64,000 bases of DNA from Lepidostoma basale (GCA_022606425.2 JAHDVF020000457.1:434001-498000), one strand, 5' to 3'. Positions 22,426-33,835 are shown, counted from the first letter of the stretch. Made by a program: numbers and translations. Notes: generated by a model from the letters alone, not told the origin.

Positions 22426-22800
22426 TTAATAGACGAATCGTTTCAATACAGGAGAACTTCCAAGGGCCTCTGTGCGGCAATTTGGGGCATAAAACAATAT
22501 ATGCCCCCTTGCTCTGCTATAACTATGGGGAACGTACAGATTTAGCTCTCTCAGTATTCCTGGATTGAAAATACCTCCGGATAACAGTTTAAAAAAATGC
22601 TTTCCCAGAAAGACCATTCGACGAGCTTCAAGAGTGTTGAAACCCAACACTCCCGAGAGAAACAGTGAGGGGTACATAAAAGGATAACAGTTATACTCCC
22701 TGAGGTATAAATACCTTAAAAATCGTTTCTGGATCCTTTCCAGCTCCAAGATGACTGTTCCTTCTCTGGGGTCCCAAATGATAGAGCAGTACTCCAAGTT
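22426..22800 (-). pseudogene. LINE-G (jockey-like) reverse transcriptase C-terminus
   Basis: The minus-strand frame of 123 codons begins 'MEYCSIIWDP', then 'LERIQKRFLRYL' and 'LEARRMVFLGKHFFKLLSGG'. This is the region after the polymerase domain in jockey-type LINEs. It lacks the YADD box and all upstream parts; the frame is otherwise uninterrupted. It ends near 22430 without an obvious poly-A. Confidence 0.75.
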
Positions 22801-22984
22801 ACTAAGAAATTGTGGGTAATATCATAAGGAATTGGCACAATCCGTCTGAGCGATAAATGTAGACAGCTGTAGTTTGAGACCATTGTCATGAGTGCATGAA
22901 TTCTAAACGTCGTTCAAGCAACAATATGCACAAACAATAGCCTAGCAAATGAAAAGATTTTACTCCCTCATTCGTGAAATATAA

Positions 22985-23100
22985 ATAAACCGAAATAATG
23001 ATTATTTAAAAAATATTTTTAGTTTTATTTAACTTATTTTTTGGTTTCGACCAGTTTCAAAAATTTGCTGAGATCAGTGGATTAAATATACTCGTATATT
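22985..23100 (-). repeat. Penelope-type terminal repeat, strongly decayed
   Basis: GGTTTCGACCAGTTTCAAAA at 23042-23061 followed by TTTGCTGAGATCAGTGG. This resembles a family f/1 arm with the stem lost. Confidence 0.35.
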
Positions 23101-23623
23101 GTAATAGAAAATAAAATATTTTATTTTCTTATGAACTTCTCCCAAAAAAAAAAAATCGTTTAACGACATTAATATATTATATAATAAAGCAAATAGAAAA
23201 TATTTTTTTCGTCAATATTCAATAATAAGTAGGTACTAATTAATTCAAGTATGTTAACCTGCGGAGCTTTATCTATTATATTTATGGTACATGTAAGCAT
23301 AAGAATTAAGATGATCCATTTTCCACTGCACTAGATGCCTGAAAGATTAAAGGATTCCTTGAGGAGTCACTCCTCAGCGTTTTGTTTGAAAGGTTACACG
23401 TGCTTTAACCCTTTGGTTGCCGGCACTTTTGGGATTACTATGCCAAAAAGGACGCAATTTTATAGAAAAGTATTAAAAAAAAAGTTACTAAAAAGTAATC
23501 TGTAATTTATGAACAGTCTGTAAAATAAACATAAAAAAAGTTGTTATAAAATGGACTTGTACACAACGGCAAACGCATTTTTCACATGCTGTTCAAACAA
23601 TGTTTAAGGAGAACCAAAGACTT

Positions 23624-24395
23624 ACAATTTCTGAGTATGGCGGTTGCCTAGTCAACTGGTACAATTTTTGAGAATAATGTTTGGTAGGTCAACTGGTACA
23701 ATTTCTGAGTACGGTAATTATCAGGTCAACTGGTACAATTTCTGAGTGTGATGACTACTAGGGCCACTGGTACAATTTCTGAATATGATGGTTACCAGGT
23801 CAACCGGTACAATTTCGGAATATGATGGTTACCAGGTCAACCGGTACAATTTCTGAGTGTGATGACTACTAGGGCCACTGGTACAATTTCTGAATATGAT
23901 GGTTACCAGGTCAACCGGTACAATTTCGGAATATGATGGTTACCAGGTCAACCGGTACAATTTCTGAGTGTGATGACTACTAGGGCCACTGGTACAATTT
24001 CTGAATATGATGGTTACCAGGTCAACCGGTACAATTTCTGAATATGATGGTTACCAGGTCAACCGGTACAATTTCGGAATGATGGTTACCAGGTCAACCG
24101 GTACAATTTCTGAGTGTGATGACTACCAGGGCGACTGGTACAATTTTGAATATGATGGTTACCAGGTCAACCGATACAATTTCTGAGTGTGATGACTACT
24201 AGGGCCACTGGTACAATTTCTGAATATGATGGTTACCAGGTCAACCGGTACAATTTCGGAATATGATGGTTACCAGATCAACCGGTACAATTTCTGAGTG
24301 TGATGACTACTAGGGCCACTGGTACAATTTCTGAATATGATGGTTACCAGGTTAACCGGTACAATTTCTGAGTATGACGACTACCAGGCCAATTG
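23624..24395. repeat. 37-bp minisatellite with a 3-unit higher-order pattern
   Basis: About 21 tandem units, each starting ACAATTTC. Three unit types alternate: A with GAGTGTGATGACTACTAGGG, B with TGAATATGATGGTTACCAGG, and C, which is like B but with CGGAATATG. The order is mostly A-B-C (111 bp) with a few skipped or shortened units; the first three and last units are divergent. It is confined to the piggyBac-like element. Confidence 0.97.
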
Positions 24396-24739
24396 ATATC
24401 GAAATTCAAAAAAAAAACTGTTTAATATTTCGTCGGTTCCTTTGATAAAGGTCTAGGTGTTCATATATTTCTGGATCAAGAGCGACACAAAAACTCACTA
24501 CTGTAGTTTCGTACATACGATGTAAAAAGTTTACAGCCAGCAGCCAACATTTATACGACTACCGTCAAATTTGTAAGCCGTGCCATTAATTTAGCTTCAT
24601 CATGAAACTGCGAGTGATGTATAATAAATGCACAATATGTGATCTTAACAAAACTGATAGACATAAGACCCTTAGTGGCTGGCTGACCACTGTTATTTTT
24701 TACACCGTGCCCATTTACTACAAAACAATATTTTTCTTA

Positions 24740-24925
24740 ATTAATACGAATGAAAACGACAGTTTTCTAGAAGTTTTATTATATTTTATGGGAATGACAA
24801 ATTTCAAACAATTGATAATGCCTTAGATTGGCGGAACATGTCATTCCCATAAACTGTAATGAAACTTCTAGAAAACTGACGTTTTCATTCGTATTAATGA
24901 TTTAATATGGAGTTTTACATCATTG
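24740..24925. repeat. hairpin repeat, family k, inside the piggyBac-like element
   Basis: Inverted arms: GAATGAAAACGACAGTTTTC at 24749-24768 with ATGGGAATGACA at 24788-24799, and their complements at 24838-24895. The centre reads ATGCCTTAGATTGGC then GGAACATGTC, a damaged version of the GAAAC-ATGTC motif. Family members also at 32515-33110 and 45385-45560. Confidence 0.7.
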
Positions 24926-25554
24926 TTAAAGAGTCAATAAATGACATTTTTCTTTTAAAGTTAATGAAATCCTTTAATTTTAAGTATGATTATTTTTAAT
25001 TAAAAATATATACAAATAGCAAGTATTATGTGTAAGTAGCACTGATTCACTCCCTCACAGTTTATCTAAAACGTATATGTTTTGTTCAAATAAATAATGT
25101 CTTCAATCCGTTGGATTCGGTTTTTCTCGCTAGTGTAGGGAAAACCGATATATCAGATTTCGGCAACCAAAGGGTTAAAGGGGAGCTGTTTACATTCGAT
25201 ACATTTTTTCTGCTTACGTCGCCATGCCACTACTCTCGTCTAAAGAGGCGATAAAAGCGTACCCCCTCAAGAACACCCCTTTGACCCACTTTGCATACGT
25301 ACAGCATCTGTTAAATTTTCAATTTCAGTTAGCGCAAACAGTTGATGTTTGCTGACGAGTGTGTCCAAAGCGAATTTTTCTTAACTCTGATAAAGTCGAC
25401 TAAAAAAATACATATATCACGTGAGACTCCCTGGTGGTAAAAGTGAAACTTCATAGCTCCTAGTAAAAGTTGATATAATGCATTGCTTTTTTTGCCGTTT
25501 ATTAAAGATAATTATTATATTTACAACATTTTTGAATGTATACAAATACTTGTA

Positions 25555-26110
25555 GACAAATACTTGTAGACAAATACTGGATTTTACCAATTGTTAGCAT
25601 TTTAAGATAAATTGTATCTCAATAGAGACGAAGATGCAAATTGGAAACAGAATATGGTGGTCGATGCGTTTACAGGACTTATGACTTGTCATTGGTTGGG
25701 TTAAGCGCACGCTTTATGTAATACGACGACCTTCGTGGCAGAGTGGTTACAAGCCCTGACTTCCATGCCGAAGGTCCTGGGTTCGATTCCCGGCGATGGC
25801 AGTGTGATTGTCACACTGTCTTTGGTCTGGTGCAGAATTCACGTGACAATAAAATGGCAATAGATTGGCTACCTATCACATGTCACGAGAATCAATATAA
25901 TAGCAAAAAGAAAAAAATTGTATAGTAATTGGATCCAAACGACCTGTTGAGTATATAAAATAAAATACAACATTCCCCATTCCGCCCTTCTTACAACCAC
26001 CATGCCTGACAAATTTTTGGAAGATGTATATATGCTACAATGTTGCACCACACTTCACATTTTTTAGTTCAAATAACACTAGCGCCATCTATTAAGATTG
26101 GACTCTAAAC
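25555..26110. repeat. dispersed repeat R600, copy 2, interrupted by a SINE
   Basis: Left part 25555-25724 and right part 25969-26110 join exactly as in the uninterrupted copy at 63345-63800. A local triplication of ACAAATACTTGTAG-type words opens the repeat. Confidence 0.8.
25725..25963 (+). repeat. tRNA-derived SINE, family 1, best copy
   Basis: About 239 bp. The tRNA-like head has an A-box-like TGGCAGAGTGG (25736-25746) and a B-box GGTTCGATTCC (25789-25799), giving an internal RNA polymerase III promoter. The tRNA-unrelated body and an AT-rich tail follow. Flanking AATAC at 25720-25724 and 25964-25968 is a short target duplication; the empty site exists at 63581-63590. Not a functional tRNA gene. 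Confidence 0.88.
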
Positions 26111-26129
26111 TTGTAATTATAATTATTTT

Positions 26130-27690
26130 TAGGATTACAAAATGGTGACGAGGATTTTTTTAAATGCACTTGATTTAGTTGTAAAGTTTTTACAATTCTT
26201 ACAACTAAAATTTTAACAATTTTTACATAGCATGAAAAGAAGGAGCTCATTTGACAATAAACTCAAAACCATCAAAAGTAAAATTAATCTGTCGATTTAT
26301 TATTGAACAAAGACTTAAAACTCCATATTATATATTTTATAAAACGTACATTATACTTTTATAACATTACGTATACAATTTTTTCTAAAAATGTTAAACT
26401 GTGCTTTTGTAAAATAATATAATATGATACGTAAGCGTCTACTGGTGAGACTATAATTTAGAGTACAGACGAACGTGCGTCCACTTCGAATGCCAAATGG
26501 GTACTGACAAATTAGCGGGCAGAGACAACGCTACACAAACCTGATTTTTTTACGTGACGTTCCATTGAAGTTATGCGAGAAAATCAGTGTAGTATTAATT
26601 ACCCTCCGCAATAAATTTTGTAGGGGTTACACTTTTCGTGACGTTCAAGCCAATTTACCCTTACGCGATTTTGGAAGTCTCACATAAATTATATTATATA
26701 TGGTCTCACATAAATATAAACATACAGGTACAAGTATCTCAGAAAGATACCAAATATGTCGACGTCAGTGGGGCAGAACTCTTTCCAGATTTGGTAATAT
26801 ATTTTTAATGAACACTGCCTCATTGACACTAAATATTTCCAAATCTGAGACGATTCAATTCAGGCTTCTGGAACATAGGGGTTCTCAATAGTGCCCCGAA
26901 TAACGAAAAATGTCTAGTATATGCAAGTTTACATTCACAGTCCAAACAATCGCAGTGTTATGATAAAAAATCCCATAAATATCTATAGTTTACGTAATGT
27001 ATGAATAAATAGAAGAGCGTGTAAGCGTGCAGATTTAAGTGCATGTAAATATTATTTTTCAAGTTCGAATTAAGGAATGAATCAGTACTGAAATAGGCTA
27101 GTTACGTACAAATGTACACAATAAGTTTTCTTTATCCATGCATTATGAATATGTTTACAAAAGCTCTAATACTTTGCACTAAATAAGACGCAAGAAATTG
27201 TTTCGTTGCCGTACTACGTTTTTGAAAAGAAATCTTAGGAGTCTTTTGTTTTAAAAATATTTTAGACGGGTTTTAGTGGCTCTCTAATCGATCAGACAAT
27301 TACAATGAGATGTTGAAATTGCTCGTAACTCTTGGAGGACTAACTCTTCTGGAAGTAACATATAGAGAGGATGGACCCAGCGAGGATTCGTAAGATCCTG
27401 ATGCACAAGACGGACGTCGACTAGCAGGAAGACTACTAAAGAAATGTAGAGAAAGATGAACGGCTTCATTACAGGACCACATTGATATCCTGTCTTAATA
27501 GATTGCTAGATCTACATAAAAATAAGTAATCTTAGAAAAATAAATTTTATAAAATTAAAAGTATAAATCAGTTCTTCAACACTCCTGAAAAATATTGTAT
27601 TCTATGTTATTAATTGTTATACGTAGTTTTCCGAAAATATTTGTAATATGGGAAAACTGACAGAATTTAATTTATACGTCATAACACAAA
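26130..27690. other. no supported gene; possible LINE scraps
   Basis: A block at 26805-26880 resembles one at 31100-31170 (CATTGACACTAAA.AT then GACGATTCAATTCAG), so both belong to an unnamed repeat. At 27290-27480 a degraded 'MDPARIRKIL' phrase could be a LINE C-terminus. Nothing else recognised. Confidence 0.3.
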
Positions 27691-27899
27691 TGAACCGTAA
27701 AACCAAAATAGAGCTACCGGTAGCCACCAGGTGTCACTCACTTGTGTGCAGTCGCTCTTATCTCCGTTTGTACGTTTGAAACAAGTTCAGTCCTGCTTTG
27801 CAGTACGGACTAACACTACGCGTTTTGCCGGTTTATCTGTTTATATACAGTACATAAGTGTTCATATTTTGCCCTTACAGATTTAGATGGGTGAGAAAC

Positions 27900-28250
27900 G
27901 AAAAAAACTACAGTGTTAATACAAAAATCAAAGACTCATAAACATCATACGATAAAGACAAATATGGAAATAATTAGACATTCTGAGAGCGGTGAATCTT
28001 TTGATAGAATTGGTCGTTCATACGACATTAACCGGTCGATGATATCTCTATAAAAATAAAGGGTATTCAACAGACCTAATTCGTTTCGTTATTCTACTAT
28101 GTTTGTATGTATCTGATTGATAAATCAGTATATAACTGAAAATACTCATCATTTTGGTGTTTTTTTTACATGACCTCTACTTTCGCACAATCAACTTTCG
28201 CACAGATTTTCAGGATCAATTAAGTGCGAAAGTCGAGGGCCGCCTATATT
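27900..28250 (+). pseudogene. Tigger/pogo-like transposase N-terminus and element end
   Basis: The plus-strand frame at 27949-28053 reads 'TIKTNMEIIRHSESGESFDR' then 'IGRSYDINRSMISL' and TAA. This fits the N-terminal helix-turn-helix of Tigger/Jerky-type transposases. About 180 bp downstream, GTGCGAAAGTCGAGGGCCGCC (28220-28245 region) looks like a Tigger-type terminal repeat. Everything between, including the catalytic domain, is deleted. The left end was not found. Confidence 0.6.
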
Positions 28251-28504
28251 GATATGATGTGATGATTTTGTCCATCTCAAAGTCCTGTAGTATATGGGAA
28301 CAAAAGTCATATACATACGTTTGTTATATGATAAATATACTGGAGTGCAGTTAGACGTTTATAGTGTGAACGTGCGAATCGAAGTCATGCTATCGTCTGC
28401 ATAATATATAACCGCTGTGATCTTATATTGCTCCATGTACAAAACTAGTGAATATTTTCAAGATTCAATTAAAAATATATTTTTTAGTATTCAACAAAAT
28501 ATGA

Positions 28505-28590
28505 AACTAACAAACTAAGTAACCATCACGCTGTCTCCCCGAAAGAGTAGGCAGAAAGAATGGACTCTCACACTTTAACCCTTAACGTAC
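28505..28590 (-). repeat. LINE-A 3' tail fragment
   Basis: AACCATCACGCTGTCTCCCC and GTAGGCAGAAAGAATGGACT, the last 60-70 bp of LINE-A, with decayed AACT units before it. Extreme 5' truncation. Confidence 0.65.
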
Positions 28591-29330
28591 CGTGTTCAAA
28601 ACAAAACGCTCGCTCCCATGTGGTAAGTTCAGTTTACCGCTAACTTTATCTAAATATCAAGCATATGACTAGATGAATCAAAATTTAATTTATGTCATCT
28701 TGTAGGGAATTTCATTAGGAATAGATCGATATCTATAACATACATGGATTATTTGAAAAACATATCATTATTAATTTTTTTCTGGAACCATGCGATTTCT
28801 GATATGTAATGCGTCATAGCATACGGGCGACTAAACATCGGGTATAAACTTGTCTGCGCGCAGCGGCCGGCGGGGCGAGGATAAAGGCACCTAGGCAAAA
28901 TGTATAGTACGTTCAAGACAACGAGTACGTATTAATATTTGTCCCTTTTGGTAAAGTGTTAATATTTTCACAGTTCTGATATTATTAAGTTGCGTCCTGC
29001 GTTTCCGTCCACAGTGGTATTATTACGTACATATTGAAAAGGTCAAAGATATAATTTATAATACGTTCAAAACAGCGAGTAAGTATTTGTCACTTTTGAT
29101 AAAGTTGTAAATATAAGCAAAACAAATTCTACCTTAACACGAATGAAGGTGAGGGCAGTCTTAGAAAATATTTTTTTTTGGGATGAAGGAAGTAATTGTT
29201 TGCTTTTTTTTTATTACGAAATATTGAAAACACTTCAATGGAGGATTACAATTTTTTTTATAATATTAGGGTCCATAGGTTTTAAGAAAATCAACTTTAA
29301 ATTGGCAGTGGAAACTCAATTTACCACATG
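28590..29330. other. no supported gene
   Basis: Begins with TTTAACCCTTAACGTACC, which could be another TTAA-type element end, but no matching right end was found. A GC-rich patch lies at 28850-28890. Confidence 0.3.
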
Positions 29331-29334
29331 GCAA

Positions 29335-29755
29335 CGCGACGGTTAACCGATGCGGCACTCCATCCTTCTCTTTTCGCCCCGCGGGAGACGCGGTGTGATG
29401 GGTTGCGAACCTCATCGCCACCAATAGGCATCTCCCGCGCACACTTCGATCGTCCAACATCCACAAAAAAATCTAAAACAAATAATATAAAATACAATGA
29501 TATAAAATAAAATAACAAAATAAAAATAATTTAACAGAAAATGTTATTTTTAGATGGAGCACATAATTGTTTATTTATTTTATGTTCCACGTATCCACAG
29601 TTTTTTTTTAAATTAACAGTAATTAGGCACTTAAAACAAACCTACACCTACACCTACACCAGTAATAACATATTGAAGAAATTATTGAATTTGTCACAAA
29701 TGAAATTTTTTTTTACACCTGTCAAAATTCTTTACATAAACGAAAAAATATGAAA
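29335..29755 (-). repeat. SINE-like composite repeat, LINE-A tail missing
   Basis: About 85 percent similar by eye to 1870-2275, including GGTTGCGAACCTCATCGCCA at 29400-29419 and the AT-rich body to 29750. The terminal LINE-A block seen in the other two copies is absent; the copy starts at CGACGGTTAACCGATGCGG. Confidence 0.55.
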
Positions 29756-29759
29756 AATA

Positions 29760-30400
29760 TGAAACAGTATTAAAAAATCAGACAACGTAATGTTTTCATA
29801 GGAGCTATTGTAATATTTTACCGTGTCAAATATAATATTATTTATTATATCAAAACGTAAATGTGGCTACTTTTTTTGAAAAGTATTTTTTTGAGTTTTA
29901 ATTTTGTTCGTTTCTTGCGTTTCTTGCGACTCTTGCTTACTGTTTTCGTTAAACTATAATAACTACTAGAATAATATACTGGGTGAAAAATCTTTAATAA
30001 TGGTACAGTTGCAGCACAACATTCTTGTTTAGAACTGCTGTATCTTAAGTAAAAATAGCCATAATGTTGTTAAACTTTAAATAAGAGAAGAAGAAAAAGA
30101 AGAAAAGATAATGCTGCGTCTATTACTAACTCTTACCATCAATCATTTTCAATTTAATGGACAAAAATAGTTAAATGCTTTCTCAGAAGAATTCAGAAAC
30201 CAGGTCTCATACAAAAAATAGAAACTTGAAAATGTAGTGAATTGTGACTCTTCGGTGACATAAATTAAATTTTTGTGACATTTAAGTGACATTCCAGATA
30301 CTCCTCTCCTTAACACAAGACGTTTCCTTTATAAGGAGAGTATGAAAAACGCAAATAAATAAAATAAATGTTTAAATATATATATTTTAGAAATTTCATA
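29760..30400. other. no recognisable feature
   Basis: AT-rich DNA with a GAAGAAGAAAAAGAAGAAAA run near 30085-30105 that could be an RTE-like tail, but there is no coding part beside it. Confidence 0.3.
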
Positions 30401-30404
30401 CAGA

Positions 30405-30788
30405 CCGTTTTTTAAGAGGTTTGGTTTTTTAACTGGCAACATTATTTCTACAATCTGTCAATTTGACAGTTGACAGTTGATTTCTAGTCAGTACGTTTGG
30501 CCATTTCACATTGTTATAAAAAGGCTGTTTTTTTAGAGGTATACAAATTCAAAATGAAAAATAAAATAATGTAAATGTCTATGATATTGGCTTTATTTAA
30601 TAGATAATTTTATGCCATTATTGTTTAAATATAATTTCGGGTATATTGTGAAGTCTAATTTTCGACACTTTTATTGACAACTGGTAAAATGGCAAAACGT
30701 ACTAACTACAAATCAACTGTCAACTGTCAAATTGACAGTCTGTAGAAACAATGTTGTCAGGTTAAAAACCAAACCTCTAAAAAAAACC
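30405..30788. mobile_element. MITE with about 115-bp terminal inverted repeats
   Basis: The left arm (30407-30520) contains AGAGGTTTGGTTTTTTAAC and TCTGTCAATTTGACAGTTGA. The right arm (30668-30787) is its inverted copy with a few mismatches and small gaps. The 150-bp centre has no open frame. Non-autonomous DNA element, superfamily unknown; the TA-rich flanks do not settle the target site. Confidence 0.8.
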
Positions 30789-30789
30789 T

Positions 30790-32225
30790 ATATAATAAAA
30801 ACAAATAAAAAATAGCGTATTTATGTCTTTTAATATTTGTAGAAATGAGACAGAAAAAACGTATACCATTAAGGTGACTCATTTGAATATATATTAGGTT
30901 ACCAAATTTAAAAATCATAGAATTATATTTATATATTTATTTTATAAACAAACAATACTTTTTTGTTTCCCATGAGTAGATTACTCATTATGGGACAAAG
31001 TAATTGTACGTTATAATACAATACAACAAAATAAATACATGTAAGGATTTCAAATACAGTGGAAATCAATAATGTAGCACTCTTATTCTTACATATTTTG
31101 AACGAGCACCACATTGACACTAAAAATATCGACATCTGAAACGATGCAATTCAGCGTTCGAATGATTCTTTTTACTGGTATCATTAGGGGCAGGTTTATT
31201 TTGCGTTGCGGAGTGTAGAAAAATTGATGTTTTGTCTTGACTTGTATAACGATAGGCCGATAACTTTGCTCACTTCTTTTTTGAGACATAGTATTTATGT
31301 GATTTTGATTACAATTGAAGTATGATTATATTATTAACCTTTCGAACGCTCTAATAAAATTACGCGCATTACGGTGCCGTGCAATCACTACACATTTCAA
31401 AATGAGAGATTTAAAATCTCTTAGTACGAAGTCAAAAGTAATTGAGCTTATTTGTACATGCAAAACAATAAAAAACTATCAGTAAGCGGTTGAAAGGTTT
31501 AAAAAATAATCGAACGAATGATCCACTCACGACAAGAGTCTGAGACTGATTGACGCAATATTGAAATTCTACTCGCAGGTTAAAACGACTAATAGTTTAT
31601 TTCATTCGCGACAAAATGGTGATTTATCTCTTATTTTCGATGCGTAATTGTATCGATAAATACCGAAATTCCTAACCCAGTGTATATTTATCGAGATATT
31701 AGCTTTTGGAAGTAATGTGTACTAGATACACAGCACCGGTAAGAGAAGGTCAAATGAGGTTTCTGAACTATTATCACAAAATTAATATGTAAAAAAATGG
31801 ATATGGAACACACCAAGCCTCCAGCAGCGATATAATATTAAATTCTGGGTTCTGCGCAGAAGTGAAGACGTATTGACACGAAGCTTCCAGAAATATTAGA
31901 TGGAGAAAACTAATGCGACCACTTTCACATTTTATAGTCGAGGGGCGAAGTGACCTTTAGCAGTCGTCAATGAACGGGTTAATGAACTTTTGTGGTCCAT
32001 CCGATTTGAATTATTGGATATGGGATGGTGTCTACGTGACCTTTGTGTCGCACAAGGAATTCCAAATGAGAAATGACATTTGAACAAAACACAATCCAAA
32101 TTGTAATGTAATTTAAATTTAGAATGTTTTGAAATTTGTATTTGCAATTAATTCGAATTTTTGAAATGGTCAGTGCGAATTGATTTATCTGGATAGAATC
32201 AACCTAATTTTATAAATATTATATG
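30790..32225. other. no supported gene
   Basis: Several short frames without domains. 31085-31290 shares a stretch with 26800-26880 (unnamed repeat). Confidence 0.3.
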
Positions 32226-32400
32226 TACACAATGAAAATATATAAAAAATCTTTTTAAATGTATAATATATTTTGTGGTGAACACACCAGAAGATGGCAG
32301 CGAGCTGCCGAAATCGGTCGAAGACACAAACATTAGTGGATTTTAACTAAATATACACATAAAGAAATATATATATTTTTCCATTATTTATAATGAAAAT
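32225..32400 (+). repeat. Penelope-type terminal repeat, family f
   Basis: Core at 32288-32319: CAGAAGA, T, stem GGCAG/CTGCC, GAAAT (GAAAC in relatives), CGGTC. The flank GTGGATTTTAACTAAATATA matches the copy at 37285-37470. Confidence 0.6.
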
Positions 32401-32514
32401 TTCAAATTACAATATTATTTTTATAAATATTAAACGTTTATGAATAAATAACTCTACATTTTTTCCTTCATAAATGAAGAAAAACTCCTTATTTTTTATT
32501 CAATATTGAAATAA

Positions 32515-33110
32515 CGTTTTTGGAGTATTTATTGTTTCTTAAACAATGATGTAAAACTCAATATGAAAAAAATAGTACGAATAAAAACGTCTGTTTTCTA
32601 GAAGTTTTATTATAATTTATGGGAATGACACATTTCGCCTGTCTAAGCCATTATCATGCCTAAGACAGGCAAAACATGTCATTCACATACCATCTTAGTA
32701 ATCATTTCATTTCGACATTGAATCTTAAATCGCCGAATCGTTATCATCAATTTGACATTCTAAATTTTGCAGAATGTAATACGTTTATAGATAGTCTGAA
32801 TATTGCAGAATTTAATAAATTTATAGAAACTCTAAACGGAGTAGAATGTGATAAATTTATAGAATATATAAATGTTGCAATATGTAATAAATTTATAGAA
32901 AGTCTAAATGTTGCAGAATGTTGATGAACAAAACATCTAGAAAACAAACGTTTAATTATATTTTTTGCCGTTTTATTTTTCGCCTTGCTAAGACCATATC
33001 AGATACTTTACATTTGATAATATCTTAGGAAGGCGAAACATGCCATTTCCATCAAATATAATAAATTTTCTAGAAAACAGACGTTAACACTTGTATTAAT
33101 AATTAAAAAT
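32515..33110. repeat. hairpin repeat, family k, with minisatellite centre
   Basis: The left arm includes ACGTCTGTTTTCTAGAAGTT (32588-32607) and GGGAATGACACATTTCGCC. The right arm includes GGCGAAACATGCCATTTCC (33032-33050) and its complement ATTTTCTAGAAAACAGACGTT. A 36-bp tandem repeat sits between the arms. Confidence 0.65.
32769..32922 (+). repeat. 36-bp minisatellite, open as a 12-residue repeat
   Basis: Four units of 36 bp starting GCAGAATGTAATA or a close variant, plus a partial fifth. Because 36 is a multiple of three, one plus-strand frame stays open and encodes a degenerate 12-residue repeat, consensus near AECNKFIESLNV. The frame ends soon after the array; there is no evidence of expression. 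Confidence 0.85.
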
Positions 33111-33479
33111 AAAGTTTCGAATCATGCTTCAAGAAACAATACTTTAAAAAATAAGTTTTACTGTAATTTATAGAAGTGACCTGTTTCAACCTTACATTGG
33201 TTTTATGAGATGATTGATATTGCATGTTGACAGAAAATACAAAGTTTTTACTTTCAAAACAAGTTTATTGAGCGATGAAATACAATAATTTACACGAATT
33301 CGTGCGAAGGGAAAATTTTGGTAGTGTCAGGTATATATTTTTTTGAGGCTCCAATCTGTGAATTTACAATATTTATCATCGTATAAGCGTTTTTTTTAAA
33401 ACGTTAATGACATGAATATTATCATTAACCATTAAAGCCCGACCCAGCAAAACGTTCAAATAATAGTAAAGCATCAATC

Positions 33480-33835
33480 ATATTTCCTTAAAAAAAAAAA
33501 TATTAAAATACGCAAAACAAAAAATCGCGCGATGTTGCCTCGATTGACTTCAAGCGGGGGTATTTTACTTTCCAAATTCGAATATAATGAGAGAAAATAC
33601 GCCGTAAGGAAAATAAATGACTCGTCGTTAAAAGCGGCTGACAACAAGCTCTAAATAATCAATGTGCGAGGAAGAAAGAGTTTCCAGTAGATTAGTTCGA
33701 TAACCCGCCCGTCCTGGGGAATGCTGGAGCGTTTTATGTAACGCCTGGGAGAAGAACTAATTTATTCGTCACATATGAAAAGTAAATTCAATCAATGCGG
33801 CTCTTTGTGGCGCAGCAATAACTCCTTGAATTCTA
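33480..33835. other. single-copy-looking block of higher GC
   Basis: Differs from its AT-rich neighbours, has no repeat relatives in the window and no long frame. It contains TAACCCGCCCGTCCTGGGG and TCAATGCGGCTCTTTGTGGC. Could be a conserved non-coding element. Confidence 0.25.

Larger units (their letters stand above)
23409..25174. mobile_element. piggyBac-like non-autonomous element
   Basis: Perfect 14-bp terminal inverted repeats, CCCTTTGGTTGCCG at 23409-23422 and CGGCAACCAAAGGG at 25161-25174. Each is flanked by TTAA (23405-23408 and 25175-25178), the piggyBac target and footprint. The 1766-bp interior codes no transposase. It contains a 37-bp minisatellite (23624-24395) and an inserted hairpin repeat (24740-24925). 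Mobilisation would need a transposase in trans. Confidence 0.88.

Noticed and set aside
23624..24395. CRISPR-like array
   Set aside because: Repeats are directly contiguous with no unique spacers, in an insect-type genome; it is a minisatellite.
25725..25800. Possible tRNA gene (A and B boxes)
   Set aside because: The boxes are present but the sequence does not fold into a clean cloverleaf, continues into a repeat body, and recurs with target duplications; it is a SINE head.
28590..29100. Second TTAA-type (piggyBac-like) element starting TTAACCCTTAACGTACC
   Set aside because: No inverted partner end followed by TTAA was found downstream.
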